Positions 44,304 to 55,108 of a stretch of 64,000 nt of DNA are shown here, in pieces (position 1 is the stretch's first letter; each line of letters starts with the position of its first letter). The translations under genes and the position numbers were made by a program. Under the pieces are notes generated by a model. The model did not search any database. It was not told the origin of the DNA and saw only the letters and a program-made list of their open reading frames with translations. Source of the DNA: Syngnathus acus (lineage: Eukaryota; Chordata; Actinopteri; Syngnathiformes; Syngnathidae); the NCBI RefSeq assembly GCF_901709675.1, contig NC_051088.1, positions 124,001-188,000 of the forward strand. Reading direction: 5' to 3'.

Positions 44304-44840
44304 TATCTGCAAACAATTAACAGCTTGTCACTGCAAACTGATCAATTTCCCAACAATATGAAAATAGCAAAGGTCATTCCACTGTTCAAAACTGGAGACA
44401 ACACCTCTTCACTAATTACAGGCCCATCTCTATTCTCCCACAATTCTCAAAGAAGTTTTCATCAGCAGGCTGGATAATTTTATAGAAGAACATGGTTTAC
44501 TTACAGACAATCAATATGGATTCTGAGGCAACCGATCTACATCACATGCACTAATTTAATTAATGGAAGAAATACTAACTAACTCTATGGATAAAAAGAA
44601 ATATGCAGTGGGGTTGTTTATCGATTTAAATAAAGCATTTGATACAATAAACCATGATATATTAATACATAAACTAGAACAATATAAGATCAGGAGTATA
44701 GCACTACATTGGACAATAAGTTATTTAAAAGACAGGAAGCAATTTGTAAAATTAGAAGATGTACAGTCAAGCTGGTTGAACATTGTTTGTGGTGTGCCAC
44801 AGGGGTCAGTGTTGGGACCAAAATTGTTTATCATGTACAT
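44304..44840 (+). mobile_element. Old nested LINE, segment 5 (reverse transcriptase 5' half)
   Basis: 44563-44840 is open and holds FIDLNKAFDTINHDILIHKL (motif A) and CGVPQGSVLGPKLFIMY (motif B). Upstream 44340-44560 encodes KIAKVIPLFKTGD and the GFRG block with frameshifts and a stop. A hAT cuts it directly after MY. Confidence 0.8.
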
Positions 44841-45385
44841 CAGGGGTCCCCAACCGGTAACGGTCCGTGGGTTACTTGGTACCGGGCCGCCTAGCCGCAC
44901 AGGAGAAAAAAAAAAAACATATATGTATTTTTTATTAACGATCAATTCATTCTGGTCAAGACGCTCGTCCCGGTCACGTGACATGTTTGTTTTTATGCCA
45001 GTCGTATCATTTTATTTCACCATATTTATATATTTATTATAAATGTATTATTTATTTATATAAATGTATTATTTATTTATATAAAGGCCGGTCCGCAAAA
45101 ATATTTCTGACGCGTTGTTTCCGATTACGCCTAGATGGGACCGGCTCGTTTCTGAGAAACAAGCTCGGTGCTCCCAATAAACAACGTAATGGTGAGTTTT
45201 ATTTTTATGTGGTTTATATTTGTTTTTATGCCAGTCGTATCATTTTATTTCATCGTATTTATATATTCATTATAAATGTATTATTTAATTATATAAATGT
45301 ATTATTTATTTATATAAAGGCCGGTCCGCAAAAATATTTCTGACGCGTAACCGGTCCGCGGCGCAAAAAAGGTTGGGGACCACTG
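44841..45385. mobile_element. hAT MITE with internal direct repeats
   Basis: Ends CAGGGGTCCCCAACCGGTAA and GGTTGGGGACCACTG, with target-site duplication ATGTACAT at 44833-44840 and 45386-45393. A block of about 130 bp (TTTTTATGCCAGTCGTATC ... GGTCCGCAAAAATATTTCTG) is present twice (about 44985-45113 and 45218-45346). Confidence 0.9.
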
Positions 45386-45403
45386 ATGTACATAAATGAC
45401 ATA

Positions 45404-46980
45404 CAGGACTGTCTCAGAAAATTTGAATATTGTGATAAAGTACTTTATTTTCTGTAATGCAATTAAAAAAACAGAAATGTCACACATTCTGGATTCATTA
45501 CTAATCAACTGAAATATTGCAAGCCTTTTATTATTTTAATATTGCTGATTATGGCATACAGCTTAAGAAAACTCAAATATCCTATCTCAAAATATTAGAA
45601 TATTTCCTCAGACCGAGTAAAAAAAAAGATTTATAACGGCAAAACAAAATCAAACATTTGAAAATGTCCATTAATGCACTGAGTACTTGGTTGGGAATCT
45701 TTTTGCACGGATTACTGCATCAATGCGGCGTGGCATGGAGGCAATCAGCCTGTGGCATTGCTGAGGTGTTGTGGATGCCCAGGATGCTTCAATAGCGGCC
45801 TTTAGCTCATTTGCATTATTGGGTCTGGTGTCTTTCAGCTTCTTCTCTACAATATCCCATAAATTATCTGTGGAGTTCAGGTCAGGGGAATTGGCAGGCC
45901 AATCGAGGACAGTAATGCCATGGTCAGTACACCATTTACTGGTGGTTTTGACACTGTGGGCAGGTGCCAGATCATGTTGGAAAATGAAATCATCATCTCC
46001 ATAGAGCTTTTCAGCAGACGGAAGCATGTAAGTGCTCTAAAATGTGCATTTACTCTGGACTTGATGAAACACAGTGGACCGACACCAGCAGCTGACATGG
46101 TTCCCCAAACCATCGCTGACTGTGGGAACTTCACACTGGATTTCAAGCAACTTGGATTTTGCTCCTCTCCAGCCTTTCTCCAGACTCTGGCGCCTTGACT
46201 TCCAAATGAAATACAAAACTTGCTTTCGTCTGAAAAGAGGACTTTGGACCACTCTGCAACTGTCCAGTGCTTCTTTTCCATAGCCCAAGTCAGACGCTTC
46301 AGAAGTGGCTTGACCATGAGAATACGGCTATTGTAGGCCATTTCCCGGACACGTCTGTGAACAATGGCTTTTGATACCTGGACTCCAGCTTCAGTCCACT
46401 CTCTTTGAAGCTCCCCCAAATTCTGGAAGCGACTCTTCTTCACAATGCGGTTAAAGCTGCGGTCATCTCTCTTGGTTGTGCAGCGTTTCCTGCCACATTT
46501 CCCCCTTCCAACAGACTTTTTGTGGATGTGCTTTGAAACTGCACTCTGTGAACAGCTTGCTCTTTGAGAAATGTCTTTTTGTGTCTTACCCTCCTGATGG
46601 AGGGTGTCAATGATGGTCCTCTGGACAGCAGTCAGATCAGCAGTCTTCCCCATACTTGTGATTTAGTTTACTGAACCAAGCTGAGTGTTTTTCAAGGCTC
46701 AGGAAACCCTTGCAGGTGTTTCGAGTTAATTAGACGATTCAAGTGATTAGTTGAATACCCTACTAGTTTACTTTTTCATGATATTCTAATATTTTGAGAT
46801 AGGATATTTGAGTTTTCTTAAGCTGTATGCCATAATCAGCAATATTAGAATAATAAAAGGCTTGCAATATTTCAGTTGATTAGCAATGAATCCAGAATGT
46901 ATGACATTTTTGTTTTTTTAATTGCATTACAGAAAATAAAGAAGTTTATCACAATATTCCAATTTTCTGAGACAGTCCTG
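45404..46980 (-). mobile_element. Tc1-like transposon with long inverted repeats
   Basis: 1,577 bp, TA at both ends. Inverted repeats of about 200 bp start CAGGACTGTCTCAGAAAATT. It sits 10 bp after the hAT target duplication, inside the old LINE reverse transcriptase. Confidence 0.92.
45671..46653 (-). pseudogene. Tc1 transposase, frameshifted, third catalytic residue Asp
   Basis: It starts at ATG 46653. The N-terminal paired-type helix-turn-helix (VQRTIIDTLHQEGKTQKDIS, SQSAVSKHIHKK) and a basic AT-hook/NLS-like region (GRGKCGRKRCTT) are followed by the first catalytic Asp (LFSDESKF). A frameshift near 46020-46030 moves the second half into the frame ending at 45671, which has the second Asp (FQHDLAPAH). 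At 34-residue spacing lies DLNSTDNLWD, with Asp where Tc1 enzymes have Glu (D34E). Total length is near the family's 340 residues. It is inactive because of the frameshift. Confidence 0.88.
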
Positions 46981-47074
46981 TATGTAAAACTTCTCAATTA
47001 CTCAAATTCATTCTGTTTGCTGATGACACAAGCATCCTTGGTACAGGTGAGAATTTGCAGCAACTTTTGAACAA
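46981..47074 (+). mobile_element. Old nested LINE, segment 6 (reverse transcriptase catalytic box)
   Basis: Encodes FILFADDTSILGTGENLQQLL, the FADD catalytic motif, in continuation of MYINDI from before the hAT and Tc1 insertions. Confidence 0.8.
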
Positions 47075-47265
47075 TATTATTAGATTCTTATTTTCAGACA
47101 AATGCTAGAAATTTTTCATTGTTGCCTGCTGCCGACAGTTTCGACTGCGCATCAACTCGCCGGATGACGGCTCTGAGGAAGACTGGAGTGCGCAGGCGAA
47201 ACTATCAGCAGCAAGTAACAACGAAACATTTCTAGCATTTGTCTGAAAATAAGAATCTAATAATA
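47075..47265. mobile_element. Palindromic MITE-like insertion
   Basis: Perfect 37-bp arms at 47075-47111 and 47229-47265 (CAGACAAATGCTAGAAA inward), with weaker symmetry inside (CAGTTTCGACTGCGCA and TGCGCAGGCGAAACT). Confidence 0.75.
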
Positions 47266-47560
47266 GCATTCAGAAGACAATATGAAACTAATCGAAATAA
47301 GCTTTTGAACAATATCACATTAGAATTCATCAAAATAAAATCTTGGTTCAATACAAATAAGATACCATTAAACTTAAGCAAAACAAAATTCATTGTATTC
47401 AGTAATAGAAAGATTGACAGCAAAGCAGCAGTACAGATAGAGGGTGTTCGCATTGAAAGAATACATGAAATCAAATTTCTTGGTGTGATAATAAACGACA
47501 AAATCTGCTGGAGACCTCACATTAAATATATCTGTACTAAAATGTCTAAAAGCATTTCAG
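47266..47560 (+). mobile_element. Old nested LINE, segment 7
   Basis: Encodes IKSWFNTNKIPLNLSKTKFIVF and IKFLGVIINDKICWRPHIKYI, the post-catalytic part of the reverse transcriptase. Confidence 0.75.
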
Positions 47561-49225
47561 TCTGTCAAACCTGCACTTTTTATTAAAGTGACCGGCTTCC
47601 CATCAAAGGGTTCGATAAGCCGGGGTGAAGGGACTTGTCCGTCTCTGACCACCCGAGTTAAATTAATTCTAAAAGAATCAATATCATCTCTTTATGACGC
47701 CAATCCCTCTCAAGTCAAACGACGCTCGTGCTGAGTAACTCAAATTTGAGGCACGTCGTCAGAATAACCGCGCCATAATGATGGCTCCCTTCCGCTGTTT
47801 GAGGCTTTTGTTATGTTACAGATATTTTTAAATGTCTTTGTTAAGGCCTCAAGGATTCGTTGATTTACTAGAGCGCACTCGCCCTAGTTGTGCCGAAGTA
47901 ACTATTTATATGGGTCTGCTCTACTTTGTTGCCGAAGTAGCGAGCCTACTTGTCTTTATTCGATGAAAAATCGAATTAATGGAAGTATGACAATAATAGT
48001 ATTTGAGAAGAAATTTGATACATTAATCATTCATTCTAAAACTATATATAAACTCCTAACAATTGAAATGCTTCAACCAACTCAATTGTTTAAACGAATG
48101 ATATTTCTTTTAAAACGAATCAAATGTTTAAACGAATTATAATTATCCTTCAAATAATTTTTGAAGGCAATTTAATGCGTCAATTGTCCGAGTTAGACTA
48201 AGACGCGGCCCGACAAATACAGGACGGGCCCGCGACCAACGAACAATTAAATGGATTTGAATCCAACAATAATCCGACTAGTCTACTTTAAACACCCTCG
48301 TTAATTTTATTTATCACGGTCCAATTTTATACCATAATAATTACCTGTAACCAAATCAAATTGTTAGATCAAAAATAAACCATCGATTGCATATACCATA
48401 CAAATCAGCGCACAACGAATTAAATGATTATGCAAGCCACATTTATTGAAAAAGTATGATATAGAATTACAAATCTTAATTCTTCCAACAACTTGAACAA
48501 TTTCACTCACTGATACCCGTGCAAATAAAATCATTCAGTCACGGAGTCCTTTTGATTATAAAACATAAATCAGTAAAGCAGGAAAAGGTAGCTACCAGTT
48601 GTATGCTATTTTTGGTGGAAATAAAGTCGAGTGATTAGTTCGCTTTTATTTCTAGAATTCAACCTTTTGAATATTTCTTACTGATTAACATGTCAAAATA
48701 TTTGAATCAACCTTTTTGAATATTTCTTACTGATTAACATATGTCAAAACATTTGAATCAACCTTTTGAATATTTCTTACTGATTAACATATGTCAAAAC
48801 ATTTGAATCAACCTTTTGAATATTTCTTAACACACCACCATATTCTAATGGTAGTGGGCACCTTGGTCCAATAATGTGATAATATTGCTTTAAGCTGTTA
48901 CTGAATATATGTAGCCAAGCAAAGAAATAAAATAAAAAATCCAAACATTTGTGCTTCCATGTGTGACCCAAAACCGACCCCTTGCTATTCTGTTTATCCA
49001 TATTTTTGCTAGTTCAGCTTGTTTTGCTCGACTGCCCCTTCTGGTCTCATGTAAAGGTTTGGCACCATCTCTTGGAAAAATTTGGAATTTCAGCAATGCC
49101 AATTTACCCAATAACTCTCTATTCACATTTTGCACCATCTGCTGCTAAAATTTGGAATTTCAGCTATACTCACTTTTTGCACCATCTGCATTTCCCATCC
49201 ACCATGTTACTTGACAAGTCATAGC
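47561..49225. other. Unidentified 1.6-kb insertion in the old LINE
   Basis: The LINE frame stops near MSKSISV and resumes at LNSKSLRILFYSL. Between them lies sequence unlike the other families here. It starts TGTCAAACCTGCACTTTTT and has a candidate end ...TTCTTAACACA near 48835, so it could be an LTR of about 1.27 kb. An AATAAAG motif lies near 48620. 48840-49220 repeats TTTGGAATTTCAGC and TTTGCACCATCT phrases. No protein similarity was recognised. Confidence 0.4.
48667..48831. repeat. 49-50-bp tandem repeats
   Basis: TTGAATATTTCTTACTGATT recurs at 48667, 48716 and 48766, with a partial fourth unit at 48816. Units also contain ACATATGTCAAAACATTTGA. Confidence 0.85.
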
Positions 49226-50413
49226 TAAAATACGACACTATTTAAACAGCAAATCACTCCGTATTCTGTTCTATTCCCTGGTTTCACCGTACTTAATTTA
49301 TTGCATAGAGGTCTGGGGCAACACATTCAAATGTTCATTAGAGCCATTATTCATCCTTCAAAAAAGAGCCATAAGATTCATCAATAAAGTCATCAAAAAA
49401 CATTGAACATACCAATCCATTATTCATAAAGTCAAAAGTAATCAAATTGCAAGATACCATAGATTTAATGACAGCACAATTCATGTATAAAGCCAGAAAT
49501 AATTCATTGCCAAAACAACTACATATTTCATGGTTTCAAGGTTTCATGATAGAAGAGGAGGTTACGAATCGAGAGAGCCATTAAACTTCAGAGTACAAAA
49601 TTGCCGGACCACAATCAAAAAACATTGCATAACAATCTACGGAGTGAAGCTATGGAACAGCCTTAGCACGGAAATGAAACAATGCCCAACCATCAACCAA
49701 TTTAAAAATAAATACAAACTATCGATCTGGGCCAAATACAGGGAACAGGGGTAGGATGGGTATTGTAAAACAGTCCTATCTGTGTTATTATATAAATATG
49801 GTATTGATTATAATGTATTGATGATTATATCATTGATTATTATTGATTATTTTGATTATTGCATATTAGTACATATGTTGCTATTGTTCTGATTTTTTGC
49901 ATATTACATAAGTATAATAATGTGTGTGGTATATAATTATGGTATATTAGTACATAGGTATAGAAATATGTATGGTACATGATTATTATATATTATTGCA
50001 TAAGTATGGTAATGTGTACTGTATATATTTATGGTATATATATCTGTAAATATAAATATGATACTAGTCAAATCTAGTATTATATAAATGTGGTATTGAT
50101 ATGGCGAAATGTGTGGTATGATATAAATATGCTAGTATGTTGATTGTTGTATAAATATGTTAGTATATTGATTATTGTATATGGATATGTAGTGTTATAA
50201 ATATGGTAGTATATTGATTATTGAATATGGATATGTAGTGTTATAAATATGGTAGTATATTGATTATTGAATATGGATATGTAGTGTTATAAATATGGTA
50301 GTATATTGATTATTGACTATGGATATGTAGTGTTATAAATATGGTATTACTGAATACAGCTGATGTATGGCAAATTGAATATTGGAAATGTATATACAAT
50401 ATAATAATATATA
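49226..50413 (+). mobile_element. Old nested LINE, segment 8 (C-terminus and AT-rich 3' UTR)
   Basis: Encodes SPYLIYCIEVWGNTF, LQKRAIRFINKV and, after frameshifts, YGVKLWNSLSTEMKQCPTINQFKNKYK, stopping at 49754. An AT-rich 3' UTR follows. Confidence 0.75.
50167..50347. repeat. 46-bp tandem repeat, four copies
   Basis: ATTGATTATTGAATATGGAT starts units at 50167, 50213, 50259 and 50305. The units are nearly identical, so the expansion is recent. Confidence 0.85.
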
Positions 50414-50932
50414 CAGTCAAACCTCGGTTTTCGACCACAATCCGTTCCAGAAGGCGGTTCGAATTCCGAATCTATTTTTCCCATTACAAATAATGGAAGA
50501 AAATGTAATCCGTTCCAAGACAAAAACCCCGCCTTTTTTAAGTATTTTTTTCCGATCGCGCAACTGCAGCGCACCGCCGAACGCGCAACCGTAGCGCGCC
50601 GCCGATCGCGCAACTGCACCGCGCTGGTCGCATGATGATGACTAGCCGTCGCTGAAATTTAGAAAATATTTTTAAAGTCCTGATATACTTTCCAAAATTT
50701 AAGTGGACCTCAGTGCGAGGGAGCTTAATTTTGTCCCATCGCGCAACTGCAGCGCACCGCCGAACGTGTAACTGCAGCGCACAGCCGAATGCGCAACCGT
50801 AGCGCGCTGCCGACCGCGCAACTCGGGTCCTATCGGTTCATCTCGCGAGGTTCGACCTCCTTCGACAACCGAAGCAAAAAAATCTCGAATTTTTCATTCG
50901 ATTTCCGATTTGTTCGAGAACCGGGACGTTCG
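50414..50932. mobile_element. Second copy of the TA-target MITE, right end lost
   Basis: Same start (CAGTCAAACCTCGG after TA) as 43629. The last bases after CCGGGACGTTC are missing. Confidence 0.75.
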
Positions 50933-51115
50933 AAAAGTTGGAAGTCTTTAACTTCTTCCTACTCCTTTTCGAGCTGTCCTAATTGTTGTTGTTTAAGTTA
51001 TTTACGACTTACTTGGGACATTTTGTTATTGTCCTGTTTTCTTTTTTTCCTTTTACATTTTCCTGATATCTTTTCCTGTTTTTAAGCTGGAAATAAAATT
51101 GATTCATTCAATTAT
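50933..51115 (+). mobile_element. Probable 3' end of the old nested LINE
   Basis: T-rich sequence ending AAGCTGGAAATAAAATTGATTCATTC, with a polyadenylation-like signal near 51093. Confidence 0.4.
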
Positions 51116-51182
51116 GAGAGTGCAACATGCTGTTGGGCAAGCTTAGGCTCCCCACATTCAAAGAGAGTATGTATATATGTGT

Positions 51183-51395
51183 AGGCCTGTCACGACAATT
51201 ACTATATCAACTTATTAGTCGATAAGAAAAGTAGGACAAAATAGTTTTTGTCAGAATCCATTAATGGTCATTTGAATGCAGTTTTGTTTACTACATACTA
51301 CATCATCAATATTCACTCCTGATTTTTCCCTCTTCTCTGTCAACGTGTACCTGTGGGAGCCAGCACACAAGCAAGCGCAGATACACACACGTGCG

Positions 51396-51456
<61 letters not shown>

Positions 51457-52418
51457 CGTGGTAGCCTGTCACTCCTGCTTACTTGCTGGTGTTCAAATAT
51501 CAACAGTCTTCCAAGACCAAGTTTATTTTGTCTCAGTCTGGTCCCCAGTTTGGCCATTGATTTTTCTTTTTCTATAAGAAAGTCTGTAAAGTGCATGTGC
51601 CATTTATTTTCATAGTCACAGATAGAAAAAGACTGACACACACGCACCCGCACACGCACCCGCACACGCACGCACGCACGCACGCACAGTCACACACACA
51701 CACACAAACACGCACACACAAATGATTTTCAACTAAATTTGATTCAGGACGTGACATCTCAATCTCGTATTTGGTTAATCAACACAATTCAGTCACAAAT
51801 ACAAATGTAATCACCACTTAAAGGTGGTAGATCTTCCTTTTTAAGCAGTCTTTTTTGGCATAAAACAATTGACGCTGGTCTGTGATGAACTTGTAACAAG
51901 GTTTGCAGCTCACAGATGCCGGCAGCAGGACATTACCCTATCTATCGTTCAGCACTATCCACTCTGTAGCGATCTTTGTGGGTGTGTCCTACGTTACTTT
52001 AGGTGCAACATGTGTTCTCGCTGCAGTGGTCCAAAATGTACATGCAGCACACTCAATTGTGATTGTAATTGAGTGACGAAAAACATCGATATGGCGGGCA
52101 ACACCATCTTTGTTTACACTGAAACTGTAAAAAATATGCGCTGTTTGGTCAAAACATGAAGAAATAGGTCACATCAGCATAAATTATTCAGAGTTAAAAC
52201 GAAATAGTTTTACTATGTGGTTGAATTACTCATAACAAAATGTGTGGAAACTATATATTAACTGTAAAACTCTCTATATAAATATTTAAAGAGATTGTCT
52301 TACCCAGATATTGGAACAAAATATCATGTTACAAAATATAGCTTGTGGCCTATATCATTTAGAGTGATAGTTTTTGGGAAAATAATTGTCTGGAAAAAAT
52401 ATTTTTTGTGACAGGCCT
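51183..52418. mobile_element. DNA element with short inverted ends
   Basis: AGGCCTGTCAC at the left and GTGACAGGCCT at the right. It contains the CA repeat (51398-51455), a second CA/GCAC-rich stretch (51634-51720) and a Cys-rich 67-codon frame (51869-52072) with no recognised homology. No transposase. Confidence 0.5.
51398..51455. repeat. (CA)n microsatellite
   Basis: About 29 uninterrupted CA units. Confidence 0.95.
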
Positions 52419-52426
52419 CTATTTAT

Positions 52427-52782
52427 CCATCCATCCATTTTCTGAACCGCTTAGTCCCCACGGGGGTCGCGGGAGTGCCGGAGCCTATCCCAGCCGTCAT
52501 CGGGCAGTAGGCGGGGGACACCCTGAACCGGTTGCCAGCCAATCGCAGGGCACACAGAGACAAACAACCATTTGCACTCGCACCTAGGGACAATTTGGAG
52601 TCTTCAATCGGCCTACCAAGCATGTTTTTGGGATGTGGGAGGAAACCGGAGTGCCCGGAGAAAACCCACGCGGGCCCGGGGAGAACATGCAAACTCCACA
52701 CAGGGAGGGCCGGAGGTGGAATCGAACCCGCACCCTCCTAACTGTGAGGCGGACGTGCTACCCAGTGCACCACCGAGCCGCC
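52427..52782 (-). repeat. tRNA-like SINE with CCAT tail
   Basis: On the minus strand: box A-like TGGCGCACTGGGTAGC, box B GCGGGTTCGATTCCACC, the body and a (GGAT)n tail like that of Rex3, suggesting RTE machinery mobilised it. Target-site duplication CTCTATTTAT at 52417-52426 and 52783-52792. A head fragment in the opposite orientation is at 52823-52860, close to receptor exon 1. Confidence 0.8.
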
Positions 52783-52915
52783 CTCTATTTATGATTTAAA
52801 TAATGGATATGTAGTGGTAGGTAGGGCGGCTCGGTGGCGCACTGGGTAGCACGTCCGCGTGTTGTCATGATGATTTATTTTCAGAGTTGGCCAAACCTTT
52901 CAAAGCCCCACCTAC

Positions 52916-53464
52916 CTCCATGTAAGGCACTAATCGGCAGGTAATGTTGGGCAGGATGCGGCGGTATGACAGCCAGTTGACGAGTTCCACAGGCAGGCAC
53001 ATCAGCAGCAACAGGAAGTCCCAAAATGCAGTGCTGGCCAGCAGATAGTTCCAGGCTGACCTCATGTCGAAGTTATTAAACACAATGCACATGACTGCCA
53101 TGTGGCCCACCACACCGACCACTTGCAGCAAGCCAGCCTCCAGCACAATGGAATAGGTGATGTAGGAGCTGTGCCTCAGTGAGTAGAAAGGATTAAAGAG
53201 TCCAGGGGGGTGGTTTTGAGTGGCATCCACTGTGTCTGTTATGTTCATGAGTTGGGTGACTTGGGTCGATGTCACTAAGTCTTTTTCATAAGACAGTCTG
53301 AAGGTGGATTGCTGAACCTCCTCATCAGCCTCGCGAGCCAAGCGCCGGTGCTGCTCCAGATCTACGTCCAGTACCTCTAGGACAGTGGACTCATTGAGAG
53401 TTGTGGTGGCTGCAAGAATCTGCCACAGAAACAGAACATGGACCAAAGTGAAAGATGATGCCAT
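52916..53464 (-). CDS. gpr37l1: GPR37/GPR37L1-like receptor, exon 1
   Basis: The frame opens at an ATG at 53464 in a strong Kozak context (ACCATGG) and runs 183 codons to a GAG|GTAGGT splice donor at 52915. The protein begins with a hydrophobic signal peptide (about residues 1-21). An extracellular N-terminus follows with N-glycosylation sequons near residues 24, 74 and 173. TM1 is at about 101-127 and TM2 at about 138-162, and a Cys near 176 sits where the TM3 disulfide cysteine lies in class A receptors. The NPFY motif before TM1 and the VPYMEV ending are typical of the GPR37/GPR37L1 orphan receptors, which act at the plasma membrane, mainly in neural and glial cells. Whether this is gpr37l1, gpr37 or a fish paralogue is uncertain; the symbol is the best fit. 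The codon phase joins exon 2 exactly. Confidence 0.85.
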
Positions 53465-54300
53465 GGTAGAAGATCTGAAGAGTCCAAGCAGAGAGTTCAG
53501 GATTCACCACAAAGTTTCAAAGTTAACTTCACAAATGATCTTTCTTGTTTTCAGATCCTCACGTGTTCAATGTTGGACCTCAACAAGTCAAGAAGACGGA
53601 TGGAACATGGTGATTATGCTGATGGTGGTGGAGGGGGGGTCCTACAGCCAGTGGCAGGGCTGCTGCGTCTAGGATGAATGCAGCAGAGTTAATGAACGTA
53701 TTGCAAGAAGTCTGTGGGACCAACAGCACAAGCGTGTGCAGACTCACGCACAATTTCACCTTCTGCTGCCCCCTGCTGCTCATTCAGGTGAAAACTGCCA
53801 TTCAAAAAACTAGCTCTCGCCTGTTCTGTTAAACGATAGCAGTGAGATCAGGACGATACAGCACACCCAAGCGTCATAGTTAATGTGTCAATCAAACATA
53901 AACATGTCTATAACAAGTGTGAAGAAATAAAGAACATGTCAATGACAGGTGTCAATCAATCATGAACATACGTATGTATGTGGCAAATGTAATACAATTG
54001 TGTACTGTATGTCTACGAAAACTGTCAATCAATCATGTACATATAACTTCAGCAATGTTTTCAAATTAAAGAAGTGGTTCTGAACCTTTTTTTACACCTG
54101 ATCAGTACAAAGCATTTACAAATAAATGAATAAATAAATAAGACCTAAAACAGATGCCTGATTTATTCAAACAGATTCATTAAATGGAACTCAATTTGTT
54201 GGCCTATCGTAAAATCATGTTAAAATGGAAAGTTATATCTGAAAAAAGAAAGAAAAAATAATTATTAGTAAAGATTTGTGCACATAAAAAAAGCAAGAAG
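53465..54300. other. Upstream of receptor exon 1
   Basis: This is the 5' UTR and promoter side of the receptor gene. No clear TATA box or CpG-rich stretch. Short repeats such as ATGTCAATGACAGGTGTCAATC occur at 53930-54040. No other gene seen. Confidence 0.35.
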
Positions 54301-54736
54301 TGTGACAGATCGGACAGTACAGCCAAATGCAAAGTGAAGCAGTCTTTATTGTGGAGGGAGAGGGGAACGTTGGAGGGCTGAAGCGTCGAACGGGCGAGGC
54401 TGCGCTCGTCGGGTGTGGATAGCCGGATGGTAAGCCAGGGGAAGGAGCTGGCGGCTGGACTTCGCACTGGCGAGGACTGTACGTGGCGGACGGGTGATCT
54501 CCAAGGAGAGCAACTGCGGACTGACAAGGTAGCACTGGACAGAAAGGAACAGCACCGAATCATAAAGAAACGGGGAGTCAAGCTTACAAGGACCGGTGTG
54601 CACGGAGACATCACGAGACAAGCTGACAAGCATTGTCGCGCTGGCCGCGCTAATATAGCGCTCCCAATGAGCCCGTAACAAGCGACAGCAATCCTGGTGA
54701 TAAGGGGGCATGGCTGGATGACACCGGCGCGTGACA
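54301..54736 (-). repeat. Gypsy 3' LTR
   Basis: TGTCACGCGCC...GATCTGTCACA on the minus strand, AATAAAGACTGC near its end. A purine tract (GGGGGGTGGGGGGTTC) lies directly upstream, so this is a 3' LTR. Confidence 0.8.
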
Positions 54737-54771
54737 GAACCCCCCACCCCCCACAAGGGACGGCTCCCGAC

Positions 54772-55103
54772 TGTCAGGGTTTTCCAAACTACCTTGATCG
54801 TATGATTATGTTGGAATGTAACCTGTAATAAATAACCTAGCCTGTCCCATCCTACACAACGTCGTAAAACACCCCTTGCTATGTTTTGACTAGAAGTCAA
54901 GGGCTTTCTCTATCCAGTCCACTCTCACCCCCACCCTGTTTCTCTTAATAAAAAGGCTCTTGCGAGAGGCCAGAGTCAGACCTCATTCGATCATCGCTGT
55001 ACGCACAGCGACGAATGGACTCTCCACCTGCAGGTGTCTAAAAGGGCAAACTGTCTCCCGTGTGGTTCTTGCAAAATAAGTTAGAGTGAGCACCACTCTA
55101 ACA
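54772..55103 (+). repeat. Solo ERV LTR (subtype 2) in the Gypsy 3' region
   Basis: TGTCAGGGTTTTCC...CTCTAACA, 332 bp, with 5-bp target-site duplication CCGAC at 54767-54771 and 55104-55108. Same subfamily as 5442-5835. AATAAAAAGG is the polyadenylation region. Confidence 0.9.
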
Positions 55104-55108
55104 CCGAC

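Larger units (their letters stand above)
19708..52915 (-). other. Receptor intron 1, 33.2 kb, filled with transposable elements
   Basis: It is bounded by a GTAGGT donor and a CTCTCAG acceptor and keeps codon phase 0. Nearly all of it is repeat sequence: hAT fragments, a nested LINE stack from 22.3 to 51.1 kb, a DNA element and a SINE. No further receptor exon was recognised inside it. Confidence 0.8.

Noticed and set aside
48667-50347. Regularly spaced direct repeats that could suggest CRISPR arrays
   Set aside because: Units are contiguous or nearly identical over their whole length with no unique spacers, and the genome is vertebrate. They are minisatellites.
51251-51683. Cys/Val- and His/Thr-rich open frames
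   Set aside because: Translations of the CA-repeat tracts.
51869-52072. Cys-rich 67-residue frame that might be a small metallothionein-like protein
   Set aside because: No start context, splice support or family match, and it lies inside a repeat element with short inverted ends.
54346-54900. 184-residue minus-strand frame spanning the Gypsy LTR and the ERV LTR
   Set aside because: It crosses a known target-site duplication between two unrelated LTRs, so it cannot be a gene.
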